A DNA stretch of 64,000 bases from an uncultured Dorea sp. (GTDB lineage Bacteria > Bacillota > Clostridia > Lachnospirales > Lachnospiraceae): NCBI GenBank assembly GCA_910584575.1, contig CAJUBG010000008.1, positions 19,942 through 83,941 on the forward strand. Direction: 5' to 3'. Both the position numbers and the translations under genes were made by a program. The notes under the pieces were generated by a model, which worked only from the letters and a program-made list of their open reading frames with translations, was not told the origin of the DNA and did no database searches. This document shows positions 1-8,369 of this stretch, piece after piece; positions within the stretch are counted from its first letter, which is position 1; every line of letters begins with the position of its first letter.

Positions 1-167
1 AATATCCGGACATTAAAGCATTTCAGAATATAGAGGCCCGCCATGGAGATGGAAGGTTCACTGTCCTTGTCACTCCATCCTATGAAGCGGATGAAATAAA
101 AGAAGAACTGTTGCAAAGAATACAGGGACAGAAAGAAGTGCTCACATTAAAGGACTTGCTAGAATAG
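1..167 (+). CDS. C-terminal fragment of a probable polysaccharide-cluster protein (partial)
   Basis: The frame is open from the window edge (first full codon at 3) and stops with TAG at 165-167, leaving 54 visible residues. A beta strand ending in VTPSYE, an amphipathic helix and a final LTLKDLLE resemble the last part of the Rossmann-like domain that closes the protein at 3750-5045 (VTPIKHQ, then VGLRDYL). I infer that this is the end of another glycosyltransferase-type protein of the same cluster, but the catalytic part lies outside the window. It ends 31 bases before the next start, so it is probably in the same operon. Confidence 0.6.
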   Translation, partial: YPDIKAFQNIEARHGDGRFTVLVTPSYEADEIKEELLQRIQGQKEVLTLKDLLE

Positions 168-198
168 CAAAAAAGCGTCTTTTTGAGGGAGGATAGCA

Positions 199-2142
199 AT
201 GTTTCTATTGTTTTTATTACAAAATTTTTATCTTGAAAATCTGAAATGGTATGTCATTCATTATCTCAGGTTTTGTTATCGTTTTGGAGGGATTTTGGTT
301 ACAAATGAATGGTATCAAGATGAGGTAACAGACAGCATACTGAGATTATCTTTGGAACTGGATATGCACGAATCAGAATTGCGTGACACGATTTCCATTT
401 ATTATCTGCCAGATCAGTTTTATGAAAATGGAAGGATAAACTATGGAGGGGACACAGAGTTTTTTTTGCATTTATTTGAAGAAAGAGACTTACGGCTTGA
501 AAATATTTTGGATCCCATTATTGAGGAAGCAGAAAAGAAGATGCCTGTCAACGGAATGATTTGCTTTGGTCAGGGGTATTTGAGTTTGAATACTGTTGCT
601 GAAAGAAAGGGGATTAAAATCGTTAAAGAGGATATTTCTCCGATTCGGGAGAGGCAAGGGTGTACACAAACTTTTTTTTGGGCAAATATGGAGGGGAAAT
701 TATATCATTCTGATGAATGTCAGCGAAGGTATGAACGGTTTTTAGCGGAAAATGCGGATATCCCGATTTTTTCAAGAGAAGAATTGCTGGCATTATTCGT
801 GCAGGAGGAAGCACTCCCGATGATTCCTTTGATGCGGGCGCAGCCAAAATATGAAATAGGGGTCGCTCGGACAGGAATGTCCTTTATTCCTCATATTTTT
901 ACAGAAGCAAGAACAATTGATGAAGATCTTCAATGGGAATGCGAACGGCTCTATCGGAAGGTTGATATTGCAATTCGACCACACAGGTATAAGTTTTCGG
1001 CGGCGGAAGCGTTAGATCACCGTGCAGATATAGATTCGTTTGTTTTAAGTTGCAAACGGGTAGCCAGCGTGAGTTCTAATGCGCTGATAACAGCAATGAT
1101 GTGGAATCGAGTGGCGTGCTGTAAGGAGAACTTACTGTCTGGCACCTATATGGCTGAGAAGGATTTCCAATCTGAGAAGGTTGTGGATTTAAAATTCTTG
1201 AACTATTTAATTTTTGCGTTTCAAGTTCCGGGTTTTGAGTTGTTTTTTAATCAGGATTATTGGGAATGGCGTTTTACCTATCCTGATGAAAGCGAAATCT
1301 ATGAAAAGCATTTGGAAATATGTCTGGAAAAGGCGGGTATTACAAGGGAGATTTTTAAGCTTGGTCATGATGAACGGCTTCGTCATCTATTGCGTTTAAG
1401 AGGATGCGATGAATATCTGATTAATGATATCTGTACATATAGTGGGAATCAGCAGGTTGACTATTATATGCCTGTATCCATACTTCTTTTGGGAACGAGA
1501 AGGTATTATTGCCGGAATATGAAACGGGACGGTTTCCTCCATAGTACCTGGCATGTTGATGCGGCGGATGAGGTGCCACATTTTTCGATTGATTTGATGG
1601 GCGGGGTGGGAGCATATATTCAGAGTCTCAAAATTTATATCTATGACTCAGCGGGTGAAGTGGTATATGAGAAGATGATTTCTGAAGTGGAGTATATGCT
1701 GCCGTCAAAGTTTTTGAAGGTTTCGTTTCCGATAAAAGGGACATACACTATTTATGCAATATGGAATTATCTTAACACTATGGATTTTTTAAGATACTCT
1801 GCACAAGAACGCGAATGTTGTTCGGATATAGAAATATATACGCCTAAGTTTCCACAGGCGTATTTTAGGAAAGGCACGCGGATTGTGTTATATGGGGCAG
1901 GAGTTGCAGGAAAGCATTTTTATAAGCAACTGCAGCAGGACGGCTGTAAGATTATTTTATGGGTCGATCAAAAATATGAGCAGTATGCACAATGCGGCTT
2001 ACCTGTTTCGGCAGTCGAGAAGATTAAAACCGTTGAGTTTGATTATGTATTGGTTGCGGTGAAGGATAGGGGAATAGTCAGGGAAATTATCGAGACGTTA
2101 AACAAATTAGGAATTGCTAGGGACACGATTGTGTGGAAATAG
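199..2142 (+). CDS. Probable capsule-type (GT-B, KpsC/GT99-like) glycosyltransferase with C-terminal Rossmann-like domain
   Basis: This 647-residue protein probably adds a sugar to a surface polysaccharide. The N-terminal half has features seen in capsule-synthesis GT-B enzymes: a GQGYLSLNTVAERKGI stretch followed by an acidic residue pair, a PH motif (AIRPHRYK, near residue 260), and VASVSSNALITAMMW, reminiscent of the SS-containing donor-site loop of KpsC-type enzymes. A beta-rich segment lies around residues 470-540. From about residue 561 there is a nucleotide-binding-like fold with GAGVAGK at about 566-572, followed by an LWVDQ strand. The same C-terminal module occurs in the next two glycosyltransferases. 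The start is chosen because GAGGGAGG lies just upstream; the first 30 residues are unusually hydrophobic, and a later start is possible. The family assignment is tentative; the coding call is firm. Confidence 0.6.
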   Translation: MFLLFLLQNFYLENLKWYVIHYLRFCYRFGGILVTNEWYQDEVTDSILRLSLELDMHESELRDTISIYYLPDQFYENGRINYGGDTEFFLHLFEERDLRLENILDPIIEEAEKKMPVNGMICFGQGYLSLNTVAERKGIKIVKEDISPIRERQGCTQTFFWANMEGKLYHSDECQRRYERFLAENADIPIFSREELLALFVQEEALPMIPLMRAQPKYEIGVARTGMSFIPHIFTEARTIDEDLQWECERLYRKVDIAIRPHRYKFSAAEALDHRADIDSFVLSCKRVASVSSNALITAMMWNRVACCKENLLSGTYMAEKDFQSEKVVDLKFLNYLIFAFQVPGFELFFNQDYWEWRFTYPDESEIYEKHLEICLEKAGITREIFKLGHDERLRHLLRLRGCDEYLINDICTYSGNQQVDYYMPVSILLLGTRRYYCRNMKRDGFLHSTWHVDAADEVPHFSIDLMGGVGAYIQSLKIYIYDSAGEVVYEKMISEVEYMLPSKFLKVSFPIKGTYTIYAIWNYLNTMDFLRYSAQERECCSDIEIYTPKFPQAYFRKGTRIVLYGAGVAGKHFYKQLQQDGCKIILWVDQKYEQYAQCGLPVSAVEKIKTVEFDYVLVAVKDRGIVREIIETLNKLGIARDTIVWK

Positions 2143-2203
2143 GGACAGCAGCGCCTTTTGTTGTGCCGCTGTTATAGGGAAACGGGTAAAGGAGTAGAGA
2201 TAC

Positions 2204-3694
2204 ATGAGTGAAACATACCATTTATTATTGTCTGCTAATAAAGCATTTATGGAGCAGATGGTTGTATGTATGAGTTCTATTTTACGGAATAACCAGGGAA
2301 AGAGCCTGCATTTCCATATATTGCACAGTGAAATAGATAATGAAATATTAGAGCAGGTCAAAAATTGGATGAAAAGAGAGTCTGCTCTGGCGGAAATCTC
2401 TTTTTATCTAATAAATTCGGATTCTTATTATTTTCCAGTAAAACCGGGAGATACCATTTCCTGCGAAACCTATTTCCGAATTCTGGCTCCCGAACATCTG
2501 CCTCCTAATTTAAACAAAATATTATATATGGATGCTGATACGATTTGCCTTGGAGACCTGACAGAGCTTTGGGAAACAGAGCTTAATGGGTATGCGGCGG
2601 CTAGCCGGGAGGCATCAGTTCCATCATACAGAAAGCGAAACCTGGGAATTAGTGAGCAGGACTTTTATTTTCAAGCGGGCGTCATGCTGATTAATCTGCG
2701 ATGGTGGAGAGAGAATGATGTTGCAAAGAAAATGCTTAATTTTATTAAAATGCATCCGGACATTTTACCGAGATGGGATCAGGACGCATTGAATGCGATA
2801 CTCTCAGGAAAGGTGAAAAGAATTCATTCAAAATGGAATGTCTGGCTGGATACGTTATTACCAGAGCAATGGGAAAAAGAGAAGCCAATTATCGTGCATT
2901 ATACAGGTTCGCAATTATACAAGCCTTGGTTCAAAAATTCTATCAGTGAATATCAGTCTCTTTATCTGGAGTACAGAAAAGGCACCCCATACTATGATAA
3001 TGAGCTGAGGATATGTAAGTCATCGCGGTTAAGCTTTCCGTTTCAACTTGTGCCTCCTAATAGCCGAGTTGTGCTATATGGGGCCGGACAGTTTGGAAAG
3101 GCATATTTTCTGCAAAATTTGAGGTGCGGTTTTTGTGAGATAGTTTCCTGGGTCGATCAAAATTTCGGTGCAGAGATATATGGGAAACAACTCCTGCCGC
3201 CTGCAGTGATCTTTGGTATGGATTTTGACTGGGTATTGATCGCCGTTTCGACAAAGTCCATGGCAGATAATATAAAGGAAGAATTGAGGCGAATGAGAAT
3301 CCCCTCCGATAAAATTCTATGGAGTTCACCGGTTCTGCCTATGAAGGTCAATAAGTTGGAAACATATGGGCAATGGAAACAGTTTATTTTGGAAACAGAC
3401 CGGATGGTGGTCGGTGGATTAGACGAAGTCACAATGGCTTGCCTGAATTTTTTTGTGAGACATTCTCTTGAGAAAAAAGTCACAAAGATTTTAATACCTG
3501 TACATTTAAATGATATGAAAGAAATATTGGAAATTGAGATGCAGGATTTAGATGAGTTTCAGCACAGTGACCAACCGATCTTGCTTGCTATGAATGAGCG
3601 ATTTCATGCGAGATGGCTGACGGAGTTATATGACAGGGGCTGTAAAGAGGTTTACTTGCTTACGAATGATTGTTATCAGCAGATTAAATATTAA
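2204..3694 (+). CDS. GT8-family glycosyltransferase with two extra C-terminal domains
   Basis: Retaining glycosyltransferase of the GT8 (LgtC/glycogenin) type, likely cytoplasmic and acting on a lipid-linked polysaccharide intermediate. Residues 1-255 carry the GT-A fold: LLLSANKAF at the N-terminus, the metal-binding DxD motif as YMDADTICLGDL (D110, D112), the NLRWW stretch, and HYTG...KPW at 232-242. Residues about 287-370 form a Rossmann-like module with GAGQFGK at 293-299 and a WVDQ strand, nearly a copy of that in the preceding protein. The last 120 residues form a further alpha/beta segment with no recognised family. At 496 residues it is much longer than a minimal GT8 enzyme. It starts at the ATG after AAAGGAG and sits 61 bases after the preceding gene. 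Confidence 0.85.
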   Translation: MSETYHLLLSANKAFMEQMVVCMSSILRNNQGKSLHFHILHSEIDNEILEQVKNWMKRESALAEISFYLINSDSYYFPVKPGDTISCETYFRILAPEHLPPNLNKILYMDADTICLGDLTELWETELNGYAAASREASVPSYRKRNLGISEQDFYFQAGVMLINLRWWRENDVAKKMLNFIKMHPDILPRWDQDALNAILSGKVKRIHSKWNVWLDTLLPEQWEKEKPIIVHYTGSQLYKPWFKNSISEYQSLYLEYRKGTPYYDNELRICKSSRLSFPFQLVPPNSRVVLYGAGQFGKAYFLQNLRCGFCEIVSWVDQNFGAEIYGKQLLPPAVIFGMDFDWVLIAVSTKSMADNIKEELRRMRIPSDKILWSSPVLPMKVNKLETYGQWKQFILETDRMVVGGLDEVTMACLNFFVRHSLEKKVTKILIPVHLNDMKEILEIEMQDLDEFQHSDQPILLAMNERFHARWLTELYDRGCKEVYLLTNDCYQQIKY

Positions 3695-3749
3695 AACAGG
3701 TGAATCGACAAAATGGAAATATAAAGGGACTGCAGAAGGAGATTTGAAG

Positions 3750-5045
3750 ATGTCGGTAATGAATGTTTGTGTAACAGTTAATTCAAAGTATGTGAGATAC
3801 TTGTATACAATGTTATTGTCTCTATATAAAAATAATAAAAAAGGGAGTATTTTTCTTTATGTGATTCAACGTGATTTTATGGAGAGGGACAAAAAAGTTA
3901 TCCTAGATTTGACAGAAAAATATGATAATCATGTGAAATATATCTGGGTAGATGAACGTAAGTTTGATTCTATGCCTTCCCATATGGAAGATAGAGAAAA
4001 TCTGTCTCTAGAAATCTATTTTCGGCTGCTAATTCCTGAGATTATCCCGGATTATGTAGACAGGATTCTGATGCTGGATGTAGATATTATTGTTAATCAC
4101 AGTATAGAAGAATTGTTTATGATGGATATGGGAGAGAAGTGTTTGGGAGCTGCTCCCAACATGTGCGCTAATTTTATAGTTGAAAAAAAATTTAGAAAAT
4201 GGTATCCGAAAGAACGTACACATTGGACCCATTATAATACAGGAATCTTATTATGGAATTTAAAAAAAATCCGAGAGAATTATCCAAGAGAATACTTATT
4301 TCGGATGGCTTTCAAGCACAAAATAGAGACCTCCACTTTTGAGGAGGAATTATTTAATGTCGAGTTTGGTGAAAAAGATATCCTTGCATTAGATCCTATG
4401 AAATGGGATTATATTTCGACTCGTGTGAACAAGTTTAATAAACCTAATTTTAAGAAATATCAATCACTGGAGGAGTTAAAAAGTGGATGTTCGATCATTC
4501 ATTATGCGGGGCTAAATCCCTGGGAGGCGGGGGTAAAGGATAAAAGCTTTTCTCTTTGGTGGGATTACGCAAAGGAGACTCCGTATTACTATGGATTTTT
4601 GGAAGAACAGCTTGAAAAAACCGAAGCATATATAATTAAAAAAAGCAGGGATGTAAATCAAGAAATAGATGTGCAGACTCTTTCGTTGCTGTTTCATTTT
4701 AAGGGAACAGAAGATTTCAAACGATTATTAAATGAAGAAGATGCAGCGATTTATCTGTGGGGAGCGGGTGAAATGGGAGAGCGTTTCTACCAGTTGCTCA
4801 AATCTGTAAATTTGCAAAAAAAGCTTGTCGGTGTGATTGATGAAAAGAAGAACGGAATATTTCATGACTTGGATATAAGGAGAAAAGAGGAGGCTTTGAA
4901 ATATGTTACCGGGATGAAAATCAAAATTATTGTGACTCCCATAAAGCACCAGTGTGAAATTGTTGATATCCTTGCTAAATCAATGCCCTCAAATATAGAA
5001 GTTGTAGGTTTGAGAGATTATTTAATAGGGTTATCTAATGAATGA
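3750..5045 (+). CDS. GT8-family glycosyltransferase with C-terminal Rossmann-like domain
   Basis: A second GT8-type enzyme, 431 residues. The DxD motif is DVD at 110-112 (RILMLDVDIIV), followed by HYNTGILLWNL and the C-terminal substrate motif HYAGLNPWE. From residue 332 there is a Rossmann-like domain with WGAGEMGERF (GxGxxG at 338-343) and VIDEKK, similar in kind to the preceding two proteins and to the fragment at the window edge. The frame is open from 3630, which would overlap the preceding gene by 65 bases, but ATG at 3750 is preceded by AGAAGGAG at good spacing and begins the conserved GT8 strand, so it is preferred. The acceptor and sugar donor are unknown. Confidence 0.85.
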   Translation: MSVMNVCVTVNSKYVRYLYTMLLSLYKNNKKGSIFLYVIQRDFMERDKKVILDLTEKYDNHVKYIWVDERKFDSMPSHMEDRENLSLEIYFRLLIPEIIPDYVDRILMLDVDIIVNHSIEELFMMDMGEKCLGAAPNMCANFIVEKKFRKWYPKERTHWTHYNTGILLWNLKKIRENYPREYLFRMAFKHKIETSTFEEELFNVEFGEKDILALDPMKWDYISTRVNKFNKPNFKKYQSLEELKSGCSIIHYAGLNPWEAGVKDKSFSLWWDYAKETPYYYGFLEEQLEKTEAYIIKKSRDVNQEIDVQTLSLLFHFKGTEDFKRLLNEEDAAIYLWGAGEMGERFYQLLKSVNLQKKLVGVIDEKKNGIFHDLDIRRKEEALKYVTGMKIKIIVTPIKHQCEIVDILAKSMPSNIEVVGLRDYLIGLSNE

Positions 5046-5059
5046 TAGGTGGGTAAAAG

Positions 5060-6235
5060 ATGGATATAGGTATGGATGAACGTCGGCTGTGGAGTATGGG
5101 GTATTTTTTTGAGCAAGGAAAAGCTTGGTTTATTGCTTTTCATACGAATGATTTATATGAGTGGAATTTAGAAACAGGCCGGTTATCTTGGATTGATTGC
5201 TTTCCTTTTGAAGAATCACGTTTTAAGAGCCATCCAATATGCGTGAAGTGGAAAAATGAGATTTTTGCTTTTCCTGATATGGGAGAAGATGTATGGGTCT
5301 ATCACATGGAGACAAAAGAGTTTTCTAAGATTTCTATTGGAAAGCGTAGAGCAAAAAGGTATGAATCACGCAGTCCGATGATACAAGGGGATGATATATG
5401 GTTTCCTGTGTGTGGACGCTTTGGTGTGTTTGAACCACAGATTTTGCATATAAATGCAAGAACTCATCAGTATAGATGGAGCGGCAGTATTATGGAAGGT
5501 GGTTTATGTGTTGAAACAGTATATAAGGATGGGTATATATATCTAGCCTCCTCACAAGACAATATCCTTTATAGATTTGATACGGAAAGAAACCGATGTA
5601 ATGCCTATTGTGTTGAGGAGTTGAACGGGGGGATAGAAACCGTTTGCGATGTAGGAAAGGAACTTTGGTTAAGCGACCATACTGGAAGAATTGCATGTTG
5701 GGATACGATTTTACAACAAACAACACGAGAGGCTATTTTGCCGTTTAGAGTTTCACTGGCCTGTAGGCAGAAAATGAACAGTTCTTTTTTGCAGAGCAGA
5801 TGTGTAAATGGAAGGGTATGCTATATTCCGGCCTATGCGAATCCTTTACAGATACAGGAAGCGGTTATGTTTGAAGCGGCCAGTTTATCAATTCAAAAAG
5901 TGCCGTTTATTTCTCCAAAAGATGTGGAGGGTAATTACATTTTGGTAGAGTTTGTAACAGATGATGGAAAAATAGGGATATGGACTGAAAAGAGTAATAG
6001 TATTCTTTTGTTAGATACAAAACAGGGTCATATTGTAGAAAAAAGGCAGGTTTTATCAAAAAAGGACAGTACACTTTTATGGATGAGATCACATCCGGGC
6101 AGAAGTACAGAGACAGCAGAATGGGATATTTCAAGCTTTGTAGATATTATAAAGGATAGACGGCTTCAATTCAGAAAAAAAGAGGGATTGGGAGACCGCG
6201 TGGGAACAGAAATCTACCGGACAGCCTGCCTGTAG
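5060..6235 (+). CDS. Beta-propeller-like (Kelch/NHL-like) protein of the polysaccharide cluster
   Basis: A 391-residue protein built from repeated short beta strands, with recurring aromatic patterns (AWFIAF, DLYEWNLETG, DVWVYHMETKEF, YIYLASSQDNILYRFDTE, ELWLSDHTGRIACWD, GKIGIWTEKSNSILLLDT) typical of a six- or seven-bladed propeller. No signal peptide or membrane segment is visible, so it is probably cytoplasmic. It starts 14 bases after the glycosyltransferase at 3750-5045 and is followed by the methyltransferase-like gene after 19 bases, which places it in the polysaccharide operon. I infer a binding or scaffold role; no catalytic motif is recognised. Similar propeller proteins beside glycosyltransferases occur in Lachnospiraceae, but the function is not known to me. 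Confidence 0.6.
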   Translation: MDIGMDERRLWSMGYFFEQGKAWFIAFHTNDLYEWNLETGRLSWIDCFPFEESRFKSHPICVKWKNEIFAFPDMGEDVWVYHMETKEFSKISIGKRRAKRYESRSPMIQGDDIWFPVCGRFGVFEPQILHINARTHQYRWSGSIMEGGLCVETVYKDGYIYLASSQDNILYRFDTERNRCNAYCVEELNGGIETVCDVGKELWLSDHTGRIACWDTILQQTTREAILPFRVSLACRQKMNSSFLQSRCVNGRVCYIPAYANPLQIQEAVMFEAASLSIQKVPFISPKDVEGNYILVEFVTDDGKIGIWTEKSNSILLLDTKQGHIVEKRQVLSKKDSTLLWMRSHPGRSTETAEWDISSFVDIIKDRRLQFRKKEGLGDRVGTEIYRTACL

Positions 6236-6254
6236 AATCAGAAAGGAGAGTACA

Positions 6255-7223
6255 ATGTTCACTTCATTTGACTATTACGAACAAGCAGAAAAGCTGGTTC
6301 CACCCTTAAAAAATCCATCTTTGTTTGAACAGGAGCAGAAAATTATAAAGAATTTTGTGGATAGCGCGCATACGATAGAAGATTGGAATACAGGCTGCCC
6401 TTTTTGTGGAGAGCAGGAATACAAACTTTTTTTTACTAAATGGAGGGTGCCTTATTATAAATGTCCTCGGTGCTTCAGTATATATGCAGGTATAGACAGC
6501 GGGGAATTAAAGCGATACAAGAAGAATGAAGCGTTAGCAGCCCTTCGCCTGGACCGTGAGTATCAGTCGGACACCAGTAACCGCAGAACAGTATTATGGA
6601 ATGATCTGCTTGACTGGTATCGTTTTCGGTGTTTCCGATACCTTGGAAAAAATAAGAACCTGAGAATCCTTGATTTTGGTACGAGATATCGAGAGCTGAT
6701 ACGGCTTATAGAAAATTCAGGATTGGCTCACAGCTATGAGCTCAGGAATTCAATTCTTTCCATCGATACAGATGAAAAAACAGAAGCTGCGGATGTGGTT
6801 TTATGTATGGATTACATACAGCAGGAATTTGTCCCGCTGCAATTTCTGCAAGAGGTTCATAAAAGTTTGAAAGAAGGCGGACTCTTATTCTTCAGCATCC
6901 GAATGGGCAGCGGAATAGATGTACTAGCCTTAAAAGAAAATAACAAAAGCATATTTCCATATGAGTTTAACTTGCTTCCAACCCCGAAGGGACTGCGTAT
7001 ACTTTTGGAACAGGCCGGATTCGAGGTTTTAGAACTGACGACACCTGGAACTCTGGATGTGAGCTATCTTCATGAGCAGGTAAACTCTTTGGAGAATGAG
7101 AATGCTTTCCTCTATTATTTCCTGAAAACGGCTGGAGCTGCTGAATTGGCAGAGTTCCAACGCTTTTTACAGAAAAGCGGCCTGAGTTCTTATGCCCAGT
7201 TAGTAGCCAGAAAGGAGAAGTAA
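6255..7223 (+). CDS. Zinc-ribbon plus degenerate class I SAM methyltransferase-like protein
   Basis: Residues 46-75 carry two CxxC knuckles, CPFCGEQEY and YKCPRCFSIY, which probably bind zinc, as in sugar C-methyltransferase-type proteins. From about residue 135 there is a class I methyltransferase-like fold: ILDFGTRYREL replaces the usual LDxGxGxG motif I, then DVVLCMDYIQ, then LKEGGLLFFSIRM, which matches the post-motif III strand. Motif I is weak, so SAM binding is uncertain. The stop codon directly abuts the next ATG at 7224, so the two are translated as a unit. It probably modifies a nucleotide-linked sugar or is a degenerate relative. Confidence 0.65.
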   Translation: MFTSFDYYEQAEKLVPPLKNPSLFEQEQKIIKNFVDSAHTIEDWNTGCPFCGEQEYKLFFTKWRVPYYKCPRCFSIYAGIDSGELKRYKKNEALAALRLDREYQSDTSNRRTVLWNDLLDWYRFRCFRYLGKNKNLRILDFGTRYRELIRLIENSGLAHSYELRNSILSIDTDEKTEAADVVLCMDYIQQEFVPLQFLQEVHKSLKEGGLLFFSIRMGSGIDVLALKENNKSIFPYEFNLLPTPKGLRILLEQAGFEVLELTTPGTLDVSYLHEQVNSLENENAFLYYFLKTAGAAELAEFQRFLQKSGLSSYAQLVARKEK

Positions 7224-8258
7224 ATGGAGACAAAACTATCAAGCGTGATTATCGGGTTTGGGATAATGGGAAGGATCCGGTATCACGCAATGCAGCGGCA
7301 TGGCGGGTATGAGATAAGGGCTATATGTGATATCAGGTCCGAGGTGAGGGAACAGATGCCAGACGGACTTTTAGTCTACTCAGATTGGAGGGCATGTATA
7401 GATGAGCAGGAGCCCAAAGTGGTCATTGTATGCGCGGTCAATAAAATGATACCGGAAATTGTGTGTTATGCGCTGAAAAGAGGCTGTGCGGTTTTTTCTG
7501 AAAAACCTCCCGGAAGGACATTAGAGGACGCGCTTAAGATACAGAAGGTGTATAACGAATGTGGGATAACATTAAAATTTGGTTTTAACCATCGATATCA
7601 TAATTCCGTTATCGAGGCGAAAGCTTTGCTCGATTCAGGCTTGCTTGGAGAGGCAGTGTGTGTGCGGGGGGTCTATGGAAAGGCAGGCAATGAACATTTT
7701 GCCGAGGAATGGAGAAATAATAAGGAGATTTCGGGGGGAGGGATTCTGTTAGATCAGGGAATCCATATGCTTGACTTGATGCGTTATCTGTTGGGGAGCG
7801 AGTTGTATGTAAGAAGTGGTATAGTAAGTAATCTTGTATGGAAAGAACTGGAGACGGAGGATTCAGCTATTGCCTTGTTGGAAACAGAGCGTCATCAAAT
7901 TGCTTCTATCCATTCCAGCGTTCTGCAGTGGCGGCATAAGTTTGATATGGATATTTTATGCACAAACGGATATATAGCGCTGAATGGGCTTCTAACGAAT
8001 TCAAAAAGCTATGGTGAGGAATCTATTACGTATTATAAAAAAGATTTGCTGGCGGAGAGTGGAAAACTGGGAAGGCCGAAAGAGCATACAATGTGTTTTA
8101 ATGAGGATTTTTCCTGGGACAAAGAAATGGCTGAATTTTATGAGGCTTTGGTAAACCAAAAACCAATTGTGCATGGAACGATGAATGATGCGGTGAAAAC
8201 CATGCAAATTGTGACAGATATATATACCCAAAGGGCATCCCGTGATGCATGCCCCTGA
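7224..8258 (+). CDS. Gfo/Idh/MocA-family NAD(P)-dependent oxidoreductase
   Basis: NAD(P)-binding sugar oxidoreductase: IIGFGIMGRIRYHAM at the N-terminus is the dinucleotide-binding turn, EKPPGRT near residue 92 is the family EKP motif with the catalytic-site lysine, and GFNHRYHN and GGILLDQGIHMLDLMRYLLG match the C-terminal substrate domain (D/H of the DxGxH motif). Family members oxidise or reduce a hydroxyl of a sugar or cyclitol, often nucleotide-linked. The last 12 residues (TQRASRDACP and neighbours) and the stop codon are encoded inside a 36-bp repeat that recurs 64 bases downstream, so the native C-terminus may have been altered by insertion of that element. Confidence 0.88.
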   Translation: METKLSSVIIGFGIMGRIRYHAMQRHGGYEIRAICDIRSEVREQMPDGLLVYSDWRACIDEQEPKVVIVCAVNKMIPEIVCYALKRGCAVFSEKPPGRTLEDALKIQKVYNECGITLKFGFNHRYHNSVIEAKALLDSGLLGEAVCVRGVYGKAGNEHFAEEWRNNKEISGGGILLDQGIHMLDLMRYLLGSELYVRSGIVSNLVWKELETEDSAIALLETERHQIASIHSSVLQWRHKFDMDILCTNGYIALNGLLTNSKSYGEESITYYKKDLLAESGKLGRPKEHTMCFNEDFSWDKEMAEFYEALVNQKPIVHGTMNDAVKTMQIVTDIYTQRASRDACP

Positions 8259-8322
8259 CGGGGCTGGTGGACTGCGTCCATTAAGGTATACCCAAAGGGC
8301 ATCCCGTGATGCATGCCCCTGA
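8223..8322. repeat. Two 36-bp direct repeats, 28 bp apart, each with internal hairpins
   Basis: Positions 8223-8258 and 8287-8322 are identical over 36 bases. Each copy contains the inverted repeat GGGCAT/ATGCCC (8233-8238 with 8249-8254, and 64 bases further on) with a 10-base loop, followed by a second hairpin: GCCCC-TGAC-GGGGC in copy 1 and GCCC-CTGATA-GGGC in copy 2. The first copy is inside the 3' end of the preceding gene. The nature is unknown; it may be a small dispersed repeat or a tandem duplication. Confidence 0.9.
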
Positions 8323-8369
8323 TAGGGCGGTATAAACTTGTAAAGAAAAAAGGATAACAGGAGGAGAAA

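Noticed and set aside
3630..3749. Longer N-terminus for the GT8 gene at 3750
   Set aside because: It would overlap the previous gene by 65 bases and adds 40 residues unlike the family; ATG 3750 has a good ribosome site.
8223..8322. Possible CRISPR array (36-bp repeat, 28-bp spacer)
   Set aside because: Only two repeats, the first is inside a coding sequence, no cas genes are near, and similarity continues past the 36 bases as hairpin-forming sequence.
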